From: Coleophoma eucalyptorum | Lineage: Eukaryota; Ascomycota; Leotiomycetes; Helotiales; Dermateaceae | Length of the DNA: 64,000 nt | Assembly: GCA_026120035.1 (NCBI GenBank) | Contig: JALRME010000021.1 | Coordinates: 620,001 to 684,000, forward strand | Direction of reading: 5' to 3' | Shown: one piece after another, positions 24,017 through 36,659 of the stretch | Numbering within the stretch: the first letter of the stretch is position 1 | Layout: every line of letters begins with the position of its first letter | Position numbers and translations under genes: made by a program | Notes under the pieces: model-generated | What the model saw: the letters and a program-made list of their open reading frames with translations, nothing else | Told to the model about the DNA's origin: nothing | The model's database searches: none

Positions 24017-27000
24017 ATGGCAGCGATGCGAGCAAATCCGCGACAAGAGATCACAGAACACACCAAAGCATGGATTGCCAGTGAGAGAAGCACAGCGCTA
24101 CAATGGGCAGACTCCGAAGCGGAAGGCTTCACATTTGCGGCGCGAAATGAGGTGGAATGGCTCAATGAACATATGGCTGAGATATTTAATCAAAACCAAG
24201 CGCAAGTAAACAAACGACTTGGTGTGAATTTTGCTAATGCCCAAAGTAGTAAATTTGCTGATGTCTTCAAAACACCCGGCAAGTTACGAGCAAAGACACC
24301 AAAACCAGCTCGAAATTTGGCTGTTGGCCAAGTGAGAGAGGTAAGCGCTGGTGTGCCGTAAGTGAGAATTGCATACTGACTTGAAAAAAGCCTCTGTCCG
24401 ATGTGTTCTCTTCAGCATCCAGAGGCGACGCGAACCCATTCAAGCAGACCAATTTTGACCGACAAATTGCGAGCTTTCGAGTTGCCGAAGACGAACCAGT
24501 GAAGCAGGTAACAGCCTCAGCCGCAAAGAGTTCATCGCCACAACGAGTAATACGGACCCTCGATTCTGGCTATCATGGCAGCCAGTCCGACAATGCTACA
24601 GAAATGGATGACGAGGAAAATTGTGAACCAACGCAAAAGTATTCTCCGGACAAGAGTTCAAACCATGATCAGACTATGGATGACGAAGATGTGGCTCCAG
24701 CTCGGGAGTCTGAGGAGAGACGTACAACCGAAGGGTCATTTCAATCCGCAAAGGAGGAACAAACAAAGGTTTTGGCGGTGGCAGAGCAGCCAGAAGACCA
24801 GGAAATGTTGGATATTGAGTCAGACGTCGAAGAGACTGTTGCATACCCTGTTCTAGCGTCTCCATTAGAGAGCAGATTCCCTCAAAGCCCGAGATCACCT
24901 TCTCCGAAAAAACGGTCTCCGCAGCGACCCAAAGCAGCTTCCAAATCACCTCGAAAGATTGAAGCACCGGATCTTGCGCCGGCTAACGTCGAGGAAGATG
25001 AACATTCAGATGACCCACAATCAGCATCTGATGGATCTAGCCCAATCAGACCCATTGTTCGAAAGAGCAGTTTAAATTTCGCCTCACTGCCTGCGAGAGA
25101 GCCGATTACAACGAAGAAAAGTATTGGTAACCGTGTCTCCCGAACAAGTCACCTCGACCAGACCAGAACAAGCTATTATGGACGCCAGACTGGCGGTAAA
25201 AGCCTTGGAAATGTTAGACAGAATGAAGCGAACCAAGACGACGAGATGGATGTTGATAGTGTGGATGACGACGAAAAATCAGAGTTGGGCTCCAAAGTAA
25301 CTCAATTACACAACAAAACTTCAACACAACGTCTTCAGGATCAGATCAGCATGCTTGGCCAGTCTCAGTCAAACACCCGACCGCACTCAAAATCTATTGC
25401 TAGCAACACAGCAAATGCCTCACAGCAGGGCCAGGCTAGTCAAATTCCTGCCCAAGACGTTCCTCACCAGAAGTCGCCAGTGAGAAAAGGAGGATTTAAC
25501 GCACCCGGAGCATTCCCTGAGGATGAGGATGACAGCTGGATCGGACCTCCAACTGCTACTGTTCCAACTCCATTCCATCACAGCCCCAGACCACCTATAC
25601 CAAAGAGCCATACTACTGATGTTATGGAAGAGATACATGGCAAAGAAAGTATTAGTGGAGCACAATTTAACCTACCCAAACGGGGCGAACCGCAGAAACC
25701 TTACTCTCCTCTACGGGAGACTGCAGTCTCAGAGAAGCAGTCAACAAGTACTCTGGGCCATGTCAAATCTGCTTCAACCTCTTTTATTGCATCGCCTAGC
25801 AAAGGGGTGGACTCTCCAGGTTTTGGTCATAAGAAGGCCATTTCTGTCTCGAATCCAAACCCATCTCAGTCTAATCTAGATGATGAATCCGATTCACCTC
25901 CAAAATCACCATCCAGGGCCCGTGGCAGCCCTCTGAAAGCTGCAAAGGACAAATTTTCCTCTATACTGAAGACATCCAGAGGTTTATTTGCTAGCAGTGC
26001 AGCTGTTAGTGCTGACGCTAAGAACGCTGCACTGTCTCCCCCCTCGAGTAAAATGGGCAAGAGCACCACCGCTTTGCATGATCTCATGTCTAGCCAGGCC
26101 ACCTACACAGATGATTCTCTGTATCCCTCACTTGATAACCATACAGTAGCTCAACCACCACCAAGCCCTACTCGAAGTGTTCGAAAGACACGGGCATCTA
26201 CGGAGAAAGAGGACAAACGTAAAGAGGAAGAAGCCAGGGAAGCTAGAGAGGCGAAGGAGGCCAAGAAAATGGAAGAGCAACTTGAAAAAGCCCGTGCCAA
26301 AGTTCGAGAAGATGCTCGACAACACCACATCGAACAAGAGCGTGTTGCTTCTATGGAAAAACAGATTGCTGTTCGAAAAGAGCAAGAAGCTGCAGTTAAA
26401 GCCAGTCAAGCCGATCTACCTAGAACAACACGAACCAGTCCACGCAAAACAAAGGCCCAATTGGAAGCTGAGGGTATTGCTGCCGCTGCTGTTAGCACGT
26501 CAAACAAGGATGTGGAAATGACAGATGCAGCAGCTTCTATGCCACCTCCAGCCATACCACGACCAAAACCAGTGTCCCAAATTGGCAGACCTGGACCAAA
26601 ACGCCCTGTCAAGCCTGCTAAGGATACGAGTCTAAAAACAAAGGCACCTACTGTCATCAGGGTAGATACTGGATCTCAGCGTGGGCATCAGTACCACCCA
26701 TCGACTTCTAGTCTTTCAGCTAGTTTGCAAGATTCTCTCTCAGCTCCCGGTTCGTCCAACCAGAGCACACTTAGAAATAAGGCCAGTACACCTTCTTTGC
26801 ACGGGAAGTCCTCTTCAACGAGCTTTAAGGCAGCAGCTTCCAAAGCCTTGGAAGCTGCTGCAAGGAAAAAGGAGCAGGTTAGTAAAGCCTCAACTGATCC
26901 GAAATACAAATTGACATTTTATAGGATGAACTAGCTGCACAACGCAAGAGGGAGGCAAAACTAGAGCTTGAACGACAACGTGCTGCAATGAAGGAGGAGG

Positions 27001-28230
27001 AGCGACGACAGCAAGAACAACAGCGTCGGGAGGAAAATGAGCGCCAGCGTGAACTCCAAAGGGAAAAAGAGCAGGCCGCGGCTGCTGCGGAAGCCAAGAG
27101 AGCTGCTTCCCGTCAAGCCATGGAAAGAAAGAGACAGGAAATGGAGAAGGCGAAGCAGACCAGAGCTCCACCGCCAGCGATTAGACCACAGCCTAATGCC
27201 GACATATCGAAAGACAAAGCGTTGCCTCCTTTACCACCAGCTCAGCGAGACCCCGCGAAGTCGAATAGAATGAATACCACATTACAAAGATCACAGGATG
27301 ACTTGGCTAGGTCAATCGCCTCGATTCCACATAACAATAGCAAAGCACCTTCTAAGCGACCCCTGACGCATGATAACGACGACCGCTCTTCACGACCTAC
27401 ATTGCAGCGCAATGCACCATCACACCAACAGAATGATGGCAACACAAAGCGTCGCAAGACCAGTGAAACATTTGATGGCGATGATATTGAGTCACAACCA
27501 AGGCTGATGGCACCGCCTATACGTCAGTCTGGTGTGCGTCACAAGGTACCCCACCCTCACGCCGTATATTGTTACAGAGATTAATGAAATATAGGAAATG
27601 CCTCCCAAATCGCTCTTCGCCTGTGGATATGCCAACGCTCCACCACCAGCATCTAACTTGCAGCGAACGGCGGTGATCACGCAGCACACCATTAATCAAT
27701 CCAAGTCTTCCCATCCTTTGGACATGGCACAAGTATCCAAAGCTCCTATTGCCTTTGCCTCCAGCTCAAGTCAGGCGCCAAATCAACCACACAAGACTCC
27801 AGCTCGCCCTGCTGGTGCTACTGCTGGCACAAAATCTACTGCAAAATCGGCAACCAGGTCCTCACCCAGATATCAGAATGGTGAGATGATTGAATTACCA
27901 GAAATCAATACCGATTCAGAGGACGACGACGACGATGACGGAAATTCATTCGCGCCTCCTGGGTGGACAAACTCGCCAGCTTTACGCAAGCAATTGGTTA
28001 TTCAGGAAGAGATGGATCCGAATGGAATTTTTGGACCCCCAGCTCCTTTGAATATGGATGAAGTATTTAGTAAGAGCGGTAAGGATAGATTGCTTAAATT
28101 CAGGGCTCGTACATCGAGTGCCAATTGGAGTGGCCAGGACCGTCTTACTGAAGATGAAGTCCAGAAAGATCTTGAGGCAAGAGATCGTGTGAGGAGACAA
28201 GGTGGATGGTCCTATGATGCCATGGTTTAA
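24017..28230 (+). CDS. SLI15: Inner centromere protein INCENP (Sli15/Pic1), chromosomal passenger complex
   Basis: Scaffold and activator of Aurora kinase in the chromosomal passenger complex. Exons: 24017-24340, 24391-26877, 26925-27545 and 27595-28230, 1,355 residues. The N-terminal ~110 residues (EWLNEHMAEIF and after) should bind survivin/borealin. A long, Ser/Pro-rich disordered centre with many SP/TP sites, likely phosphorylated by CDK, follows. Next come two highly charged Lys/Glu/Arg helices around residues 600-680 and 940-1020, the second beginning right after intron 2, which look like the single-alpha-helix microtubule-binding region. The C-terminal IN-box is at about 1243-1320: LPEINTDSEDD, then PGWTNSPALRKQL, then IFGPPAPLNMDEVF; this is the kinase-binding signature. 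The protein ends in a Trp-containing tail. The IN-box makes the identity firm. Confidence 0.93.
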
Positions 28231-29232
28231 TTTGCCGCGCACATCTTGTTTTAGTAGTATTATAGCATAGGGATAGTTGGACTTGGAGTATTTCACGGAG
28301 TTTTTTTGTGTACATAGATTCGTATTCTCTCAGTTGGTGGCTGGAACAGGGTATAGACATCGATATCACGATGTCTAATGAACAATGAATTTCTCTAAAT
28401 TACCGCAAGAGACACTCTTAATCAAACTGACCATCTTGAGATGTAAAGTTGGTGCTTGAAGGTGTGAAAGGTAAAAGTAATTTGAACGGCCAGGTCATAG
28501 TCAAAAAGTGACTGCAGAAATCAAGTATAATTGTACTTATGACCAGTTACCTCGCTTTTTGTTTTACCACCACGAAACATGAAATCAAATCTATAACACT
28601 GCCACACCCATGAAGCTGCGCATGAGTCTGTCTCGACGTCATTTAGTGTCTCTCGGACGGAATATCAATTCTCCGCTAATTGACATCCATCACGAGTTTG
28701 TTGCTTTTGTCGCGTAGGTATCACAAGGCAACCCGGTACTTTTTCTGCCTCTTCACCTTTTCCCTCACATTCACTCCGGTCCTCCTTGGTTTTGTACACT
28801 GCTATATTTTCGCACTTCTCTCTTATTGTCCACTTTGCTAGGGGCTGTCTTGCACTCCACGTCACGCACCACGCACCACGCCTCGTAGCCTCGCCAGGGT
28901 TCTTCGATCCTTCGAAGTTAAGGTGCTACTTTCACCATTCGCACGCACGTAACGACTTCAGCGTAAACCTTCGAGGTTCTCGACTCCACCGCGCGGGGGA
29001 AAGATAGGCCGTAAGAGCAAACACTTCTTTCGAAAGTTGGACTGCAGGTCCCGGCATACTGAGGTCATCATCCACGACACCGCCGCAGGCTGACTTGATT
29101 ACATTGCGAACAGCTGAGTACGAAACGTCTTACGAAGGCGCAGTTTCTCATGCTGTGTAATTAAATCGCTTTGTGGTATTCGAACGGTGACTGGCACGAC
29201 TTGTGCTGGTTCACTTGATTCAACCGCCCATC
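28231..29232. other. Gene-free stretch between INCENP and the DnaJ gene
   Basis: INCENP 3' UTR followed by the promoter and 5' leader of the DnaJ gene. The part from 28730 to 29000 is C/T-rich in the sense direction, as is common near fungal transcription starts. No gene recognised. Confidence 0.5.
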
Positions 29233-32200
29233 ATGGTGAAGGCAGACTTCACTCGAGATTATTATGCAGACCTTGAGCTCCCACCATCTGCAGACGTGAA
29301 CGATATCAAGAAGCAGTTTAAGAAACTAGGTTTGTTCACTTTCACTAAAGCTTAATACCGGTGTACACCTGATTGATATTCGTCTCTAGCACTTAAATAC
29401 CATCCAGATCGAAACATTGGACGTGAATCCGAAGTTAATGCAAAATTCCAAAACATACAATCGGCGCATGAAGTCCTTACAGACGAGGCAGAACGACGAA
29501 GATATGATCAAAATCGTGTCAGAGGAAAGGCGTTTGGGTCAGGATTTGGTGGAGGAATGAATGCCCAGCGAGGTAATCCATATGCAAATGCAGGTTCACA
29601 ATGGGCTCCACCTCCAAAGAGACATACCGCGACTCGTCAAACAGCTCCTCCACCGTCAGCTGGTGCTGCAAAATTTAAAAACTTTGAGACACCAGGAGCT
29701 GGATCATATAGAAATCCCCAAGAAGGCGCGGAGTCGAGACGCAGCACTTACCAAGCCTGGGAGAAGATGAAGCAAGACCACGGGAAATCTGCGTATAGTG
29801 CTAAGGCATCAGCTCGGCCACCACCCCCTCCCCCACCTGCTCGAGATGCAAATAATGGCAGCAAGCCAGCTGCACCGCCAAGGACCCGTCCACCTTATGA
29901 GGACTCGAATCCTGATATACGCAGAAGTCAGAGTACCAAGCGATCAGGTTTTATGCCCAGTGATCCTTCAGGCGACGAACCTCCGGCTGGGACGACATCT
30001 TCATATTCCACGCGCAATCGAAGATCTCAATTCGCAACCCATCAGGAGGTTCCGTCACCCACACCCCCACCAAGGGGCCCTCCCCCATCTGATCCTCTTA
30101 GACAATTTCGAGAGCATGCCGGACTTGGAAACGAGCCTCGTCTGAGTACGCCATATTCTACTCATGGTGGGGAAAAAACAAACCCCTTTGACAGTGCGAA
30201 TCTCAATAGATCAAAGAGTACCCGAGAGCGAGCGGAAAGGTCTGTCCCAAATGCACTAATCCCTATAAAATAACTCTGACGAATCCAGAAGCACAAGCCC
30301 TGCGACCTCTCATCGACCACGGCCACAGTCTGCTGGAAGTTCTGTTCCGAGACCAGATTCCGATCCCAATCTTACACGATCACATCGGCCATCAAGACAA
30401 TCAACTTACAGATCGCGATTCAACAGCCCAACTGAGGACGACACAAGCTCTGAAGATGAACTGCGGATGCATGCAAGTGCGAGAAAGCGGCCTGTCGCTA
30501 AGCCACGTCAAAGGAAGGCTTCAGCAGCCACTAATGCGCATCCTGGGAATAGTAAGCTAACCCACATTACCCGTGCTCTTCTACAGTAGCTTTTACTAAC
30601 TGCAATTTTTTGAAGATCCATCTGTAACAAGCCCTACCAATGGCCAGCCTTCAATGTATGGAACAAGTTTCAGCCTTTTTTATCCGGGGTCGTTGAAAGA
30701 CGTGCACCCTGCAAAGTTGGCAGCATCATTAAATACTAGCGGTAAAGACAAGTATGGCATGGCTAGCACCAGGCCATATCACTCTAAGTCGTCTAAAGAC
30801 CATTCTTTTGACAGTCTTATGTCCGTGCCAGAATTACAGTCCGATTTTCTTGGACTTTCTCCCAGTGGAGCTCCAGCAAATTGTCTCAATTCGTTTGAAC
30901 TGGCTCAACGCGATATCATAAGCAATCTTGTCAACCAACCCAGTACAAATTCTTTATCATTCAAATTTGAATTACATGGTTCCAACCATGTCAAACAACC
31001 AGTATCACCTGCCTTTAGTCAAAGCAATAAGTACAGGTTAGTGCGAGAACGAGTATCTGATATTATGGGTCATCACTGGTGCATGCGTACTATGTGGTAC
31101 GATTATTCAGAGTTGACGGTAATAGCAGAGCTCAAGCACCTTTATTTCAAGAAGAATTCTCCTTCCAACACCCCAAATGGCATTATGAGCGACAGCAGTT
31201 ATGAGAATCGAGGCTAATGACTTTGCCATATAGTTTCTCCTTCAATCCCAACGGAACCAATCCACAGCCTTCAGGCCAGACATTTGCGAGTAAAAGCACT
31301 GACAGCATCAATACCAAATTCACCCCAGAAGACTGGCACGGCAAATTTACCGGTAGCGATTACTTCACTGGTGAACAGAAGGCTGCTCACATGCCTCAAC
31401 GAACACAATCTGGGACTAGATCACGAGGACGTTCTCCGACTAAGCCACGACAGGGTAGCACGCCTGGAATTACGACCCAGTTTCCAGCACCTGATCTTAA
31501 CCCAAATCCAGACCCCCACACTCCCTCGGATTCTCCTAGTGGATCCAGATTTTCTGCGGAAGAATGGGCCTCAACTTTCAAGCCACAAACCTTTGCACCT
31601 CCGCCGCATCCATCTCCTACCAGTAGACCAACATTTCCTCGTAAATTAAGTAGAAATCAACGTAGCTCCACGATACGCCCAACAATGGGGTCGGCTGCTG
31701 TTGTCGAGGATTCTAGTGATAGTTCTGGCATGGATGGGAAGCAGCTCTTCACAGGTCGAAAGGCAAAGGCTAGTGAAACAGTCAGCTCTGGTGGCTCTAG
31801 TATTCACCCACCAACTGTTGCCGCCTCCCCCAACGCTATGGATATCGATACCGAGGAAACTATGCCAAAGCCAGCTGCTGTAGACCCAACCATAGACGGT
31901 CAGCCTAGAAATGTGCCCCTAGAGCCTTCAAGAGCAGACTGGCGGGATCCCACAGGAGCCAATGTTGCAAATGCGCCCAAGAGCCCTGGACCTGCACTTC
32001 CACCTCGTGCCAAGGAACCAGGAAAGAGTCGAGCAACTAACTCTGTTGATACTGACGAGTTCGGAGCAATTAGTCTTGAAGATCTTAAGAACGCTGAGCC
32101 CATTCGAGCGGACTATAAGGGACTCAACGGCTTCGATGACCTTGCGGGAAACTTGCCATTCACCAGTCAAGCCGCATCTCGAGTACCTATTGAGAAGTCG

Positions 32201-32575
32201 AAGACCGGTGACCTCGATTTACCAAAGCCTCCAAGGGCCCCTCATCTTCCACAACGATCAACAAACCCCAGGATCGAGCTGAGTTCATGGGAAGCTTACC
32301 TACCTGCTTTCAAGACTTATATGGTTGACTGGGATCTGTTCAATTCCAAGATGATGGCACATTTTCAAGCTCGTAGAAACCAAGTTCAAGCATTCGGGCC
32401 ATCGTGGCTAGAACAGAAGAGTGACGAGAAGGTTCGCAATTACATTGAGGGTTTATCAGAAGACAAAAAAGTCAGAGAATGGTGGGGTTTGGCCGCAGAT
32501 GCTCATGAGGAAAGCATGAAGGAATTCATGGTCATGCGTATCCGTGTGCAAGGACTGGTAAACCATAAATCCTGA
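29233..32575 (+). CDS. Large J-domain (DnaJ/Hsp40) protein with disordered body
   Basis: Hsp70 co-chaperone by its J domain. Exons as read: 29233-29329, 29390-30239, 30289-30551, 30616-31036, 31129-31197 and 31234-32575, 1,013 residues. The J domain is N-terminal (about residues 8-75) with the HPD tripeptide at 37-39, split by intron 1. There is no Gly/Phe or zinc region as in class A/B J proteins. The rest is Pro/Ser/Gln-rich and largely disordered, with a proline run near residue 170 and a conserved-looking C-terminal ~130 residues from SSWEAYLPAFKTYMVDWD that are predicted helical. The exon at 31129-31197 is the least certain part: it is flanked by a 92-nt and a 36-nt intron, and one 197-nt intron (31037-31233) would also keep the frame. 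Client and location are unknown. Confidence 0.8.
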
Positions 32576-33880
32576 GTGGTGTAACCGCCGAAAAGTTACG
32601 TACGATATTCTCGAATAATCATGTTTGTAATTTGTGGAGAGCATGCATTTCGGTTAGATCAGGCTCAACGCTTTTCATCACGATTCCCTTCTAGCTAACC
32701 CACATACATCTCATTTACATAAAATAGCACGGTAAAGAGCATATGGTTTATTCTTTTATGCAACGGCGGCCGAGACACAGCGATGGCGTTCAGGAGATTT
32801 GTTTGGGACATGACTTTGATATCCTCTGGACAATGGGTGGAAGAGTGGTATTTGGGAAAGTAGAGGGAAGGGATATGTAAATACTATTGATCATGACGAC
32901 GATACGAACTCGATACCCTTTGTGTTCCATGACTATATCACTGTCTCTCATATGTGTTTTAATGCCACCTTTTCCTCGGAGACTTGATGCCAAATAATCT
33001 AATCTAGTTCTTACACATATTTTGGGGTTGGAGAAATAAATGTTTTGGCGTTTTTGGTCCTTGCAGATAATGTATTGGCTTGAGTTCGAACGACAGTGAA
33101 CCAGGGCTAGCTCTCCTATGCCTTCCAGCCTCCACACAAACGGACCCGAAGCTGAGACTTCTTCTACGCTGACCTATTGTGATATAGATTATAGTAATTT
33201 AGTTTACTATCCTTGCAAGGAGATTAGCCACTGTGATCTAGAAACTGCAAATAGCCACTATTCCTTGATCGCAACGATGCAAGCGAGCCATAAATCTAGC
33301 GAGCATTTGCCTCGTCACGTGTATTTCACGACTCGTATGCCTTTCTACTAGGTTTTCTTTGTGAAGGGTGGTTAATGCGTAATGGCTACATGGCAAAGAA
33401 ATAAAGATAATCACACCTCTTTATTGGACTGGGACAACAAAGAACCTAATATGTGTATCAAGATGCTTATGCAAAAGCCGGAGTATTGTTGAGAGAAAGT
33501 ATCAGGATTTACAGAACAAGGAGCATGGCACATCCGTAAGACACGCCAGTATCAGTGAGAAGAACGAAGGGATATAATGGCTCTCTGAAAAGCAAAAGTG
33601 ACAAGATTGGCCGAGGGAGTTCTTGAAGAGTGCGCAACTGAGGAATTTATCTCGAGTGACAACACTCCATACCTACAGGTCGCAGCTAAACCAAATTCGA
33701 CAACCAGCATACAGAGCAACCTAGCACGCCACTTTGTTACACCAAAGCTATGAACCTGGCAAGCAAGAATATATCTTGAACAAGTTATCGACTAGTCATC
33801 TTTCGATCCAGATCTAGCTTCCGGCACGAGTGATCGAAGATATCTCAATAATTGGAGTAAAGAAGCATATATTTGTTGAA
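32576..33880. other. 1.3-kb stretch without a recognisable gene
   Basis: 3' flank of the DnaJ gene, then the upstream region of the small unknown gene. Open frames here (for example 32790-33137 on the minus strand) lack codon-like composition and homology signs. Confidence 0.45.
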
Positions 33881-34593
33881 ATGGCGGACCACAAGACATC
33901 TGTTCCTGATGAAGGTGAGATATTTCTCCTTACATACCCTAGTGAGCGAAAGAATCTTTGAAACATGATTAGTTACTTTGATTTTGGACCACGTACATCA
34001 TGTTGCTCTCAATTTTCAGACGATTTCTATCATTAGGGGGCAGATTCTAACAATCTATGGGTTTAGAGACGAAGAAAATGGAAGATACGAACAAGATGGC
34101 CTGCATCGAAAATTTTGCCTATGCGTCATCACTCGAAAGCCCCAAAGAAGTTGTAACGATTGTCCGTAGCATGCTATACAACTTCATCATGGATCTTCGA
34201 CCGGATAGCCCGACCATCTTCGACGAAAGAAAAATCTTTCGACACCCTTTGGAGTATTCACCTAACCCCGCTGCCTGGAAATTCACAAAGAACAAGTTTC
34301 TGTATAGCCCTCAGATTGCCCACTTGATTCACTGGCGCTCTGGACTGAAGTTCGGCGGAGAGGCGGGTGTCTATACATGGAAGTGGGTTCTAGCTAAAAA
34401 GGACAATCACTACTGGAAATTCGCAACAGCAGCATATGTATTCGTTTGGGGACAGGAGTACTGTTTGAGAACCAGTGTACCTACGCCACATATGAGCCCG
34501 GGAGTACCGCCTCATGATCCTGGTTGGGATGATGTCAGAGAAGCTCTGAGATCCACGATGCCAATTGCTGCACAGTATGTAGTCATTGAGTAG
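33881..34593 (+). CDS. Unrecognised 186-residue protein
   Basis: I do not recognise this family. Best reading: exons 33881-33914 and 34067-34593 joined across a 152-nt intron with a GTGAGA donor, a CTAAC branch point 20 nt before the acceptor, and matching phase. A start at the internal ATG 34057 is the alternative. The product is soluble, without signal peptide or membrane segment, and rich in aromatic residues (for example HLIHWRSGLKFGG, VYTWKWVLAKKD, KFATAAYVFVWGQEYCLR), which suggests a folded domain. The even residue mix over 175 codons speaks for real coding, but no function can be given. Confidence 0.55.
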
Positions 34594-34880
34594 GAAGTTC
34601 AGTCTGAATAGTTGGAATATTCCGAGAGACCGAAGCACTGTCATTGGACTCGCTGAGAAAGTACGGTATTGTCAATTTCCACCGCTGGATCTGCTAAGGA
34701 AGTAGGATTCTTTTCATTCAACAATCAGATCCTATTCAAGATTTGCTGTATCTGTACATTGTTTTTTAAGAGGACACAACCCTAAGAAAATATTGATGCG
34801 AATTTATTTATATTTGAGTAGCAGAGGAATTATAACCTGTAAGTTCACTGCTTATGCGCCAAGTTTGATACGTTCATGTT

Positions 34881-36659
34881 CTAGATATAATCTTCAGTAA
34901 TAACAACGGCCTTGTTGTCATAAAACGTGGTTCTGCCCGCGTATGCAGTATGACCTTCCATTGTCGTGATCCTCGCACCAACACTATTAGGATTCGAAGA
35001 AACCCATTCTGAAGATCGTGTCAGTAAGAATGTTTCAGACAACATAAATATAATAACTTACTCTCGAAGTCCCTGGCTGGGACCTTGGATTGGAACATAT
35101 CGTCAATCTCTTCGAGAGAGCGGCCTCTGACCTCTGGGAGGCAGAACCATGCCCATACTAGAGCAAGAGCGCAAAACCCGCCGTATATGAATCCTACTTT
35201 GGATTCTAGGTGTGCGTACGGTGCGTTTAATAGGTATGGAATTGTGAAAGTGACAACGAATGCTGCCAGGTTTTGAACGCTCCAACCCACCACGCTAGTT
35301 TTGTCTCGTAGTCGCAATGCTGGCATTTCTGCACCTGTTACCGGTGCTCTAAAGTGAGGTCAGTAACGTGTCAATGAGATATGGAGTAAGTTGAGGCTTA
35401 CATTCCACCAAACGACATGATGTAGAATAATGGATAAATGATGGTCATGGCAACGATGCCGGCTTTGAGATGGAAGTTACCATTTCCAAGACCCAGTCCT
35501 CCCAAAGCCAGGAGACTTGCAAAACATAGCGTCCCAAATACGAGGTACATATTCCGTCGTCCCATTCTTTCAATCAAGAAAAAGTTGGCAAATGGACCAA
35601 TGCATCCAATGGCATTAGATATAACCGTAAAGGAGTATGAGTTGATGGTTCCCAGCGTCTTGATAAAAACAGTACCGTATTGGGTTGAGAACGCTTGTCC
35701 TGTAAGCTGGTTCATGGCTTGAATGACAGACAATAGATGTTCGTCGCTAAAATAAAATTAGTCTGTATTCAACTGTCACCATTGGAGAGTTCTAACCAAG
35801 TTGCTTCCTGTTGCCAATTCTTTCCAACTACCTATCCAAGTCTAGCTCCAAAGATTCCTCCAACAAAGCTAACTCCTCTTCAGGAGCGTACTCTGGATTA
35901 GAGCCATAGATGAAACGGAGCATTTTCAAAGCTTCTTCCTTGCGACCTTTCCTTAATAGCCACCTAGGCGACTCAGGAACCATGAAGCTGAGAACGAGTG
36001 CAATGCTAGGTATAATAAACATCATAGCGATGGGAATCTACCAGCAGCTATCGGTGTCCCACTGCGCAGTTTTATACGTGACACACGACATGATAAAACT
36101 ACCAAAAACGTGGTTGAAGACATAACCGACAACCACCACTCCTCTGATCGGGGCAGGGATTATTTCAGCTTGAAACATGGGCACTAGCCACCCTTCCATC
36201 CCGATATACATCTGATTAAGCATGCGGCCCGCCAGAATCTGGCCAAAGCTCCTGGCAGTGTATGATACAATAGTACCGACCATGCAGATCAAAAGCATCA
36301 GGACATAGACCGGGCGACGTCCAAAGTGCTCTCCTAGCACGCCTCCAATCAAGATGCCAAGGCCGAATGCTATTCGAGGGATAGAATTTAGCAGGCTTAG
36401 GTTCTTCGTAGTGATGACCATAGCTTGGGTTTTCGCATCGTAGGTTCCGAAGCGATTAATGAACGCTGCATTTATAATTAGCCACTTAAAATATTGAAGT
36501 TAACATGCTAAGAGGTGAAGTACGGTCCATCGCCTGGATAGTACTATAGCCGGTCTGATCGAAGCCATAGTTGAATACGCTAATGCCAATGAGGAACGAA
36601 GCAATAAGTAAATTCCTAGTGAAGTACTTCAGGAACGGCAGCTCATTAATGGCAACCAT
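34881..36659 (-). pseudogene. Sugar-porter MFS transporter with one in-frame stop codon
   Basis: Hexose/maltose-type sugar porter of the MFS. Exons as read: 36659-36524, 36465-35832, 35746-35402, 35348-35062 and 35008-34881; together 510 codons in one frame. Family blocks are present: GFDQTGYSTIQAMD, LGEHFGRRPVYVLM, NQLTGQAFSTQYGT, ERMGRRNMYLVFGT and the PEVRGRSLEEIDDMF signature after the last membrane helix. The defect is TAG at 36040-36038 (codon 188), between DSCW and IPIAMMFIIPS, where the family usually has Gln or Arg after Trp. CAG to TAG is a single C-to-T change at CpA, the RIP-type signature, though one site proves nothing. A 36-nt in-frame intron starting at the stop (GTAGAT...CCTAG) would bypass it but would delete part of a membrane helix. 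An upstream in-frame ATG at 36698 is an alternative start. Confidence 0.65.

Noticed and set aside
32790..33137. 115-codon minus-strand open frame downstream of the DnaJ gene
   Set aside because: No family pattern or splice support; likely the 3' region of the DnaJ transcript read backwards.
35747..35860. Two compensating frameshifts in the sugar-porter gene
   Set aside because: A GT-AG intron at 35747-35831 removes both apparent shifts and keeps exact phase to the end, so only the TAG remains as a defect.
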